A stretch of DNA of 64,000 bases from Maylandia zebra (taxonomy: Eukaryota > Chordata > Actinopteri > Cichliformes > Cichlidae). The translations under genes were made by a program, and so were the position numbers. The stretch spans positions 15,938,840 to 16,002,839 of the forward strand of contig NC_135183.1 of NCBI RefSeq assembly GCF_041146795.1, written 5' to 3'. Shown piece by piece: positions 56,556-64,000 of this stretch (the stretch's first letter is position 1; every line of letters begins with the position of its first letter). The notes beneath the pieces were generated by a model, which did not search any database, was not told where the DNA came from, and worked only from the letters and a program-made list of their open reading frames with translations.

Positions 56556-57953
56556 TTTCGTGGTACATCGATGGAGCTATTGGTTTGGTCGCACTGCTGA
56601 TAAGAGCTGTGTGTCTCATCATAAGGAAAAGAATGAAAGGTGAGAACATTTACAGATACAACATTTGTAAGTTGTTCTATGAATGTTAGAGTTGACTGTT
56701 TTTGTCTTTCCAGGAAACAAAATGCAGAAGAGTGAAAATCCTGTGAGTTTTGAAACATCCATCCATCCATTCACTTCCGCTTATCCTTTTCAGGGTCGCG
56801 GGGGGTGCTGGAGCCTATCCCAGCTGTCATAGGGCGAGAGGCAGGGTACACCCTGGACAGGTCGCCAGTCTGTCGCAGGGCTAACACATTGAGACACAGA
56901 CAACCATTCACACTCACACCTAGTGGCAATCTAGATTATCCAATTAACCTATCCCCACAAGCTGCATGTCTTTGGACGGTGGGAGGAAGCCGGAGTACCC
57001 GGAGAGAACCCACGCAAACACGGGGAGAACATGTGTTGTACGGTGGCCCTGAGAGGCCACTGCAACTTAAGACAACACCAGCAATAAGAAAAATGCTGCA
57101 AAAGCACACAAAACACAACGAAAAGAGGAAAAACGACAGCGGAAATAGGAAAAAAAAAGATTTGCAAAAGCACAAAGTGTTTCTGGGGAGACAATAACCT
57201 GACGGACCAGTTGCAGGAACCAAAATATGCTAAGAATTGCGCTGGGAGACACTTAAAAGAAGTGGAGGATTTATCGGTTTTGTGAGGAAAGAAAAGATGA
57301 GTGGTATATGTGTTAGCCTAACTATTAGCCTAAAAATTCATCATCAGTATTATATGAGTCATGATAAAACACACCTAGCATGTTTTGGGTTCCTGCAACT
57401 GGTCCGTCGGGTTATTGTCTCCCCAGAAACACTCCCCTTTGCTTTTGGAAATCTGTTTTTTCCTATTTCTGTTTTCGTTTTTCCTATTTACGTTTTTTTT
57501 CCTATGTCTGTTACCATTTTTCTTATTTCTATTTTGTTTTGTGTGTTTTGCAGTGTTTTTTTTATTGGTAAATGGACTGATTCTTATATAGCAATTTTCT
57601 ACTCTCCCAGAGTAGTCAAAGCACTGTAAACAACATGCCTCATTCACCCATTCATACAAGCACGTCTAAAGGTATAGGTGAATTGAAAAATCTAAATTGC
57701 CCATAGGTGTGAATGCAGGAGTGAATGTGAGCGTGAATGGTTGTCTGTCTCTGTGTGTTGGCCCTGCGACAGACTGGCGACCTGTCCAGGGTGTACCCCG
57801 CCTCTCGCCTTATGACAGCTGGGATAGGCTCCAGCACCCCCCGCGACACTGAAAAGGATAAGTGGATGGATATTACTGAGGAGTCAGCATGTTTTTCTCT
57901 TCATTGTTTAGGTGGATCCTGAAGTTTCCTATGTCACCATCAGCAACACCTAG
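56556..57953 (+). pseudogene. Transmembrane and ITIM tail exons of a receptor, ectodomain absent
   Basis: Three exons join in phase. Exon 56556-56639 (phase 1 both ends) encodes SWYIDGAIGLVALLIRAVCL then IIRKRMK, a membrane span with an arginine inside and a basic stop-transfer end. Exon 56714-56742 encodes GNKMQKSENP. Exon 57912-57953 encodes VDPEVSYVTISNT and stop. VSYVTI fits the ITIM pattern (V/I/L/S)xYxx(V/I/L). Phase-1 borders and this layout are typical of immunoglobulin-superfamily receptors. No ectodomain or signal exon was found upstream in the unit. Either the gene is truncated or upstream exons come from elsewhere. A 1.17-kb intron with large inverted repeats separates the last two exons. 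Confidence 0.6.
56762..57873. repeat. Nested inverted-repeat structure
   Basis: The outer arms (about 56765-56945 and 57672-57871) are reverse-complement copies of a common repeat containing GCTGGAGCCTATCCCAGCTG. The inner arms (about 57096-57232 and 57386-57555) are also reverse complements, sharing GGACCAGTTGCAGGAACC and its complement. The inner pair resembles a fold-back DNA element with a spacer near 150 bp. All lies in the last intron of the ITIM tail gene. Confidence 0.8.
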
Positions 57954-58872
57954 AAAACCAAGATAAGGTGTTTTGTTTAGTGATATCTGTATGTTTGTTT
58001 GTTTGTTATTATTTTATCTATATATCAGACAGCTTTTTTCAGGTTCGTGTTGATGATGAAATGATGCAGTGACTTCTGCTCTACTGTCAATTTTAAAATA
58101 ACATAGTTCAAGCAGTTGAATTCTTAAATGACTCTTCTTTAAAAAGTGTTCAGTGTTTTATGTCTGGTCCGTGTGTCATCTTTGTCTTTACAATGTTGCA
58201 GCAATACTGTAGTAATGATATGATATGATATACCTTTATTAGTCCCACAAGGGGAAATTTAAATGTTGGTTTAGTGTAAGCTCAGCTTTTTAACTAATGT
58301 AAGAAGTGTTATGACTGACTCGTTTTTAATACCTAAATCTGGCCTCAGTGCACAAACCTAAATGAATCGGTACATATGAAAGCGCCCAAGTCACAAGCTG
58401 TGTTCAAGGACATGGATAAAACAAAAAGGTTCAAATCTGTGCACAAAAACCCCACAAATCAGTGTCACTGTTTTAAAATCTGCTGCGAGACCGCTCTAAA
58501 TGTCAGCGTTTTCTTTACGTAAAGACTGGGGTCTGTAACATATCAGCTCGTTTCTTATTTATTAAAGAACATGCCTGACACCAGGCTTTTGAGTTAACGG
58601 CTCCATTAGATCTCTGCAAGTATTTTTAAGTATTTTTAGGTTCTTTCCAGCAGGATTTGTGGCTAGTTCTGGAGCTTGACCCTAAAAGATTTCAGTGTGT
58701 CGGTGCTTCTGCTTTCCCTGTTGTCCTTCTGTTCCATCTTTTTTTCTGTTTCTGTCAAATTTAAAAACAACTGCACTCTGAAATACACACTCTTTGCAAG
58801 ATGTTGTCTAAACTAGTGGTTGGAAGGCATAATTGTGTTTGGTCTCTGATGGTTTATTTACACTTTTTGCAG

Positions 58873-59013
58873 GCCACGCCCACGGACTACAGAGCCATGA
58901 TGAGCAACAAAGCCAAGAAGTCTATGGACTTCCTGCTGATGCAGGACACCTCCCCGACAATAGCCACGGACGTGTCACTGCAGTACCGCCTCGACATCGT
59001 CTTCTGCCAAACG
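58873..59013 (+). pseudogene. inpp4a-like internal exon, copy 2
   Basis: Identical to 47870-48010 in the second duplication unit. Because of the tandem arrangement it lies downstream of the inpp4a-like first exons of unit 1, but the splice phases (1 then 0) do not match. Confidence 0.75.
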
Positions 59014-60123
59014 GTCACCTACACATATTTTAATTATTGAATGTCTGAGCTGATGCGTTTATCCTGGAGTGACTCAGAGTGAAGGAGAAGGCCAAGAAGA
59101 AGTGTAAATATCATAAAAGCAAGGAGTTCAGAGCTCTACGACTTAGTGTCTTTATGGTATTTATGTGTGTAATGGAGACCAGGGGTTCCATTACCCTTAC
59201 TTGTATTTTTATTAATTGACTGACTGATTTGTATTTAAAAACCATAATGAAGAAAAACACACACTGGTTGATTGTGATCTTTATTAGGTTTTTTGGGTTG
59301 TTATTTAAGTGACTCGTGAAAGGTGAAGAGACAGGGGGACTGGCCATCCTACCTGTGTCAGGAAAAGAACCCGTGTTAGAGCTGTTCACATTTAATCATT
59401 TGTCTGTAACCTAAATTAGTTGTATATGTAAAAAGAGAAGTGTTAACAGTACTCACTTTATAAAGAGTAAAAGCAGCTCAATCACCTGCTTATGAGCTCC
59501 TGGAGCAAACCAATGTGCCAGGCTAGGGGAGTGTGTGTTGGAGTGATTTTGTTAAAAGTTGTCATTATTGTGCTTGGACCTTGTCTTGAACTGTATGTTC
59601 AGATATTTTTCTGTTCCTCCCCCACATGTAGGATGTTGGGGATGTTACTAGCTATAGTTTTCAACTGCAGGCACAATCTATGTAAGATTCTGGTTTCCTT
59701 ATTTGGTAAGGAATGTTCACTTCCTGCCCTTTACAGTATGGGCTCACCATGTAAATGGTGGACTGTTAAAGAGGTTAAGCCATATACGAGGTTGAGGGGA
59801 GATGCCCTTTTATGACTAGAGATGCGGTTAAAACGTTTGTAACCAGGAAGTCACGTATACAGACACACATACACACACACACACACAGTGCCTTAGCTTT
59901 TACCACACAACATATGGGGTTTACAATGGGCAGTTGTGTAACTGTTTTCATTCAATAAAAGGCTGGAGTTGGAGTTGTCTGAGTTTGGGTGTAGAGCTTG
60001 CAACTCTGAGAATCTGACCAGGCTTCCCCTGCACAAGTAAAAACCAATCGAACTCTGATTGTCTTACTTTGTTCTGAGTCAGCGAGGGCTGAAACCTAAC
60101 TGTGTGGTTAAGGTGTTTTAATG

Positions 60124-60419
60124 CAGCGGTCCCCAACCGCTGGGCCACGGACCGTCGTTTGGTCGAGAGATGAGGCTCGGGTGTGAAATGTATGGTTTTC
60201 AGAGTTTTTATCGTTTTTTATCGTTATTTTGTTATCGTTTTTATCGTTAACTCTGTTTTCCTGGGTCTTTCACGTGTGTTATGAATAAATCTTCTTTTTT
60301 TCCGGTACCGGTACTAGTTTTATTTTGTTGTATTTATCTGTGACACCTTAAAGGCCGGTCCGTGAAAATATTGTCGGGCATAAACCGGTCCGTGGCGCAA
60401 AAAAGGTTGGGGACCGCTG
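60124..60419. mobile_element. hAT-type MITE, copy 2
   Basis: Same element in the second duplication unit, with the same flanking TTTTAATG. It was duplicated with the unit, not inserted anew. Confidence 0.93.
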
Positions 60420-62051
60420 TTTTAATGTATATAGAAGAGACTGAAGTTTATATGTTATGGAATTATTTATAGGACTTGTTCCAAATCTTCATATGTCTAT
60501 GATGTGTTATATCTTGGTTATATTGTAGTGGTTTTCTTATGGGGAGGGTTTTGTTTTCCTTTGGTTTGCTGACCCCCAGACTTGGTCTATTCCAGATGCT
60601 CACCTGAATCAGGTAGAGTATAACAGGAAGCCATTTGCTTTTCAGAAGGGTTGGATTCTTTGCTGTATCACCATGTGTTCTCATTAATAAAGTACATTTT
60701 ACTCCAGTCTCGTGCTATTTTAGTGGAAGTGACCCATGACCGTCGGCCAAAACTGACAATATGACTATTAAAAGTCTGAGTAATACTGTAATTTTCTGCT
60801 GCTCATTCCTGTGCAACATCCCATTTGGCCTCCCGTCATATTTCTTTTCAAGATTTTCTTATTTAATCACTAGTGTACATATATTTATATTTATAGATAC
60901 ATATATATTTAGTCATCTTTTCTCTTTTACCACGTCTCTCTAATATTTTGCTCTTTACTATTTTTCTATTTTTTATTTTATTATATTTTATTATATTTCT
61001 ACTGTACCATGCTGCTGAGTGACTGCTGCTCGTCAAACACATTTCATTGCAATGTTGACCCTGTGCTAACTTGCATATGACAAATAAAACTGAAAACAGT
61101 AAAGGCAAAGGGAACACATCAAGTAAGGATTTCACACTCCCACTCACAACGGCACTTTCAAAGCATAAAGCCAAATATTTCAAAATTTCATTTTGAGGCA
61201 TTTTAAAAATGAATGTGTTTGAGTTTCATTGCTCCAAAGCAATGTTTTCATATAAGCAAGACAACAACCAGTTTGCAACCATGTAAGTACAGTCCTCTAT
61301 TGTAAACAGACGTGTTGGCAATCTGTCTGCGTTTATAAATTAGACAACAGTTATTTGCAGATCTTCATCAATCTGCCTGAGAGTGATTGCAGTCGGTCTG
61401 AGTTGGACTGCAACTGTTTTGAGTCAGGTTGCCTCCAAGGAGGCAGTTTATTATTTTCCTTTCCTAGTTGGAGAGATGGCTGTTGTTTTGTTTTTACTGT
61501 AGTGTGCTGGGCCATTAATGGCTCAGGGGCTGCAGCGTATCCGCGCCAACACCTAAGGCCAACGTGGAATCACCGGTCAGACTAACATAAAGAAAAAATC
61601 TGTTAAATTACACATTTGTATTCATTAAGTCACAGACAATGAAAACAAGCAGAAATCAAGATGTAATATTTTTATAATTTTATTGATGTTAAATTAAAGT
61701 CCCAGCTTAGTTATGTTGTCAGTGCAAGTCACTTCAATCTGTATAGCACCAAAGGAAACAATGGTGTTTTCAAGGTGCTTCACACTGTAAGGTAACAACT
61801 TACAGTATTAAAAAGAAAACCCCAAAAGAACAAACCCCTCTGAGCAAGCACGAGGCGACAGTGGGAAGGAAAAACTCCCTTTTAAGAGGAAGAAACCTTC
61901 GACAGAACCAGGCTCAGGGTGGGGTGGCCATCTGCCGCGACCATTCCTGGGGATTTCAAAAATGACTTGATCTGATCTAAATGTAAAACTAGCTAATTTA
62001 AAGTGTCCAGTGAGTTTTAGAAAATATCTTGCTGTTGATATCACGATGTCA

Positions 62052-63416
62052 CTATAAAGGGGAAACTTTGTTTCCTCCCTTAAACCTCCCAAAAAATGCA
62101 CGCACCGATGAAAAGCACTTAGATATCCAACTTGGTTCTGGGAATATCTTTCTTTTGAAAGTTTTAACAATATCTTCATCAAGATCTTGGACGTTTAATT
62201 GCCAGGATGTCACAATAACCGCTACATGCTTCCATCTTTTACAGAGGGATTTGAAAACCCTCTCGCTGAGTTTCTTGAACTTCTCTGGGGGGATTTTGTT
62301 GTATTCTGCCCTGATTTCAGTCCAGATTTTCATGGTAAGCCGGTTGGAGATAGCTTCAGCATTTTCAATGCTGAAGACTGTGTCTGATGTTTTTGCAACC
62401 TGGGAAATCAGTCCTTCCACAAAGATTTCCACTGAAAGTCTGCATCTTTCTTTCTTTTCATATGATTCCAGTCTATCGATAATTGTTACTGCCAACAGGT
62501 GTTCTTGGAATACTGAAGTAGTTATGATATTAAATATTGGTTCTCCCATTAAATTCATTGAATCCTCCTCCCCACTCCTCCCCATTTCCAATGATATTAG
62601 TGACCAATTATATAATTGGTCACAAATATCAGTGAAAATGGCATTAGCAATGCAGTCAAAATAATTCTGCACTTTTCGGTCTAAATGCAAATCCATCCCC
62701 TTGAATTTGTCCAAGAGTAGATCCAACAAACGTTTTTGGTGAGAATGAGGGCACTTTAAAAGTTTACCAAGCTTTGAAAGCACAGCCTGAATTAATGTCT
62801 CTAACCATCTTTCAAAGTCTAAGGTGTTTTCAGGTGGCTCACAGTCTACAGAAGATCTGTGATTCTGTATCTTTTTATATGACTCCGTTTGACTTATGTT
62901 TGTTAACGGTGGGATGCTGGCTTCATGTTCAACACAGGATTTCTGCTGCTGGGGATCTGGAATTGGATTGTTTTCTGCTTTTGCAGCACTGTGTTGGTCA
63001 GCATTTTGACAGCGTTCTTCTGTGTTAGCTGTTTCTTGGCTGTTAGCATCTATATTCTGTGCTGTATCAAACTCCTGCTCAGCAGAATCGTCCAAAAATT
63101 TCACAGGTGACAAAACCGTTTTGCCAGTGGTGGTGTGGACAGAACAGTTTTCATGTACAGGGGAGTTCTGGGAAGACCTCAGTGGTGATACTGCTAGTGA
63201 CTGTGCACACAGGTCCATTACGTCCTTTAAAAAACCTGCAAGCCGCTTAGCGGTGAAGCAATCCGGATAGCCTGAGGTAAGCGCGTCCAACTGCTTTTTC
63301 GAAAAACTACTTAACAAGTTATCCAAGAGGGATACCAAAGCATGTACTGTAGAATTATCCCGATTGGTCTGAACTGTTTCATCATTTGTCATTGTGTTAC
63401 AGTTTGAGCTTGCCAT
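62052..63416 (-). CDS. Unrecognised single-exon gene, copy 2 (454 aa)
   Basis: This is the second copy of the gene at 51049-52413, identical in translated sequence over the full 512-codon frame (62052-63590). Promoter, start context and palindrome are also repeated. If the duplication is real, the two genes give the same protein and differ at most in dosage or regulation. Confidence 0.7.
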   Translation of the reverse strand: MASSNCNTMTNDETVQTNRDNSTVHALVSLLDNLLSSFSKKQLDALTSGYPDCFTAKRLAGFLKDVMDLCAQSLAVSPLRSSQNSPVHENCSVHTTTGKTVLSPVKFLDDSAEQEFDTAQNIDANSQETANTEERCQNADQHSAAKAENNPIPDPQQQKSCVEHEASIPPLTNISQTESYKKIQNHRSSVDCEPPENTLDFERWLETLIQAVLSKLGKLLKCPHSHQKRLLDLLLDKFKGMDLHLDRKVQNYFDCIANAIFTDICDQLYNWSLISLEMGRSGEEDSMNLMGEPIFNIITTSVFQEHLLAVTIIDRLESYEKKERCRLSVEIFVEGLISQVAKTSDTVFSIENAEAISNRLTMKIWTEIRAEYNKIPPEKFKKLSERVFKSLCKRWKHVAVIVTSWQLNVQDLDEDIVKTFKRKIFPEPSWISKCFSSVRAFFGRFKGGNKVSPL

Positions 63417-63712
63417 TTCACTTTTTTGTTTTTTATGTCTAAAATGTTGTTTTGTGTTAAACTCCGTGTTTGAACGTTTAAAGCGCTGCTGTCCCGCTGT
63501 GTGAATGCGTTTCAACTGAACAGCCAGGTCTATATATAAGGTCGGTTTCATTGTAACGTCACCAGTCAAAGGACTGGCCCGGCTCGTCATAACGAAAGGG
63601 GCGGGACAAATCTGTTGCTTAGCAACTGAAAAAAAGGCACACCGCGCTGAATGCTACATCCGGCCTGCGACGGTACACCGCCTCCGCACCACCGTTTAAA
63701 CATGAAGTGTGG

Positions 63713-63734
63713 ATGTTAGAAGATCCCAAATATG
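63713..63734 (+). pseudogene. inpp4a-like first exon, unit 2
   Basis: Identical to 52710-52731, with the same donor; the partner exon is outside the window. Confidence 0.6.
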
Positions 63735-64000
63735 GTGAGCTACTGGGAAATTACTCACGTTTTTGTTCTTGAGAGTGAGCGATAATAAGCGACATTTTAT
63801 TGAGAAATTACAGTAGTCTGTCTGTTTCTCTTCATAGCTCTTTTCAAAACACGGTTACCTTTGGTTTGTTTGGCTCGCAGCTTAAAACGTAGTTTCAGTG
63901 TTTTTGCCTTCTGTGATTAATTCTGGTTTGCCTGCTTTATGGAGCTCAAACCAAGGCAAAATTGAAGTATCAGTATTTAAATGTAAATAGACTCAAACTA

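Larger units (their letters stand above)
47119..58121. repeat. Tandem segmental duplication, unit 1
   Basis: Sequence from 47119 reappears from 58122 with a constant offset of 11,003 bases to the window end. Every long open frame in the first 5.9 kb has an identical partner, and I found no mismatch in the stretches compared. Immediately left of 47119 (C) and 58122 (T) the sequences differ, fixing the start. Unit 1 carries the inpp4a-like exons, the 454-codon gene, the ITIM tail exons and several repeats. The left edge is 54 bp from the retroviral 5' LTR. Confidence 0.95.
58122..64000. repeat. Tandem segmental duplication, unit 2 (partial)
   Basis: This is the second copy of 47119-52997, cut by the window end. 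All features of that part of unit 1 recur at +11,003. Confidence 0.95.

Noticed and set aside
52710-59013. Splicing of inpp4a-like exon 2 (54924) to the internal exon at 58873
   Set aside because: The donor is phase 1 and the acceptor phase 0, so the frame would break.

Overview
The window is vertebrate nuclear DNA from a ray-finned fish, most likely a percomorph such as a cichlid. Two spliced vertebrate genes (rad54l and an SGLT-type slc5a) can be followed exon by exon with GT/AG borders. The interspersed repeats are of teleost type: tRNA-derived SINEs, L2/Rex-type LINE 3' ends, Tc1 fragments, Ty3/gypsy fragments, a Penelope-like fragment and hAT MITEs. No prokaryotic features, CRISPR arrays or rRNA genes were seen.

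Layout. 1-6700 is intergenic and rich in degraded repeats (Penelope-like piece with inverted flanks, CTTT microsatellite, unclassified element). 6700-17700 is a complete plus-strand rad54l of 18 coding exons and 739 codons. 17700-19500 is a repeat-filled spacer. 19538-40172 is a complete minus-strand Na+/sugar cotransporter, best read as slc5a9 (14 coding exons, 653 codons), whose introns carry LINE, SINE, Tc1 and gypsy debris. 40389-47064 is an endogenous retrovirus on the minus strand with two LTRs about 1.3 percent apart, a tRNA-Leu primer site, a gag-UAG-pol arrangement, a damaged gag start, no integrase, and an env ORF with a complete-looking TM half. Its 3' LTR ends 216 bp from the slc5a9 start codon.

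47119-64000 is a tandem duplication with a period of exactly 11,003 bp. One full unit (47119-58121) is followed by 5,879 bp of a second copy that runs off the window, and no difference between copies was found. Each unit holds an unrecognised 454-codon single-exon gene on the minus strand. Its compact promoter has an RFX X-box, a GC box, a CRE-like site and a TATA box. Head to head with it lie isolated exons resembling inpp4a. At the far end are the transmembrane and ITIM-bearing tail exons of a receptor with no ectodomain exons in view.

How it fits together. rad54l and slc5a9 are ordinary convergently arranged genes. The retrovirus lies at the border between that block and the duplicated block and has no target-site duplication, so it may mark a rearrangement point. 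The most novel material is the duplicated unit: an orphan gene with a promoter of spermatid/cilia type, a near-perfect coding palindrome, and gene fragments with compatible splice phases that could make a chimeric ITIM microprotein.
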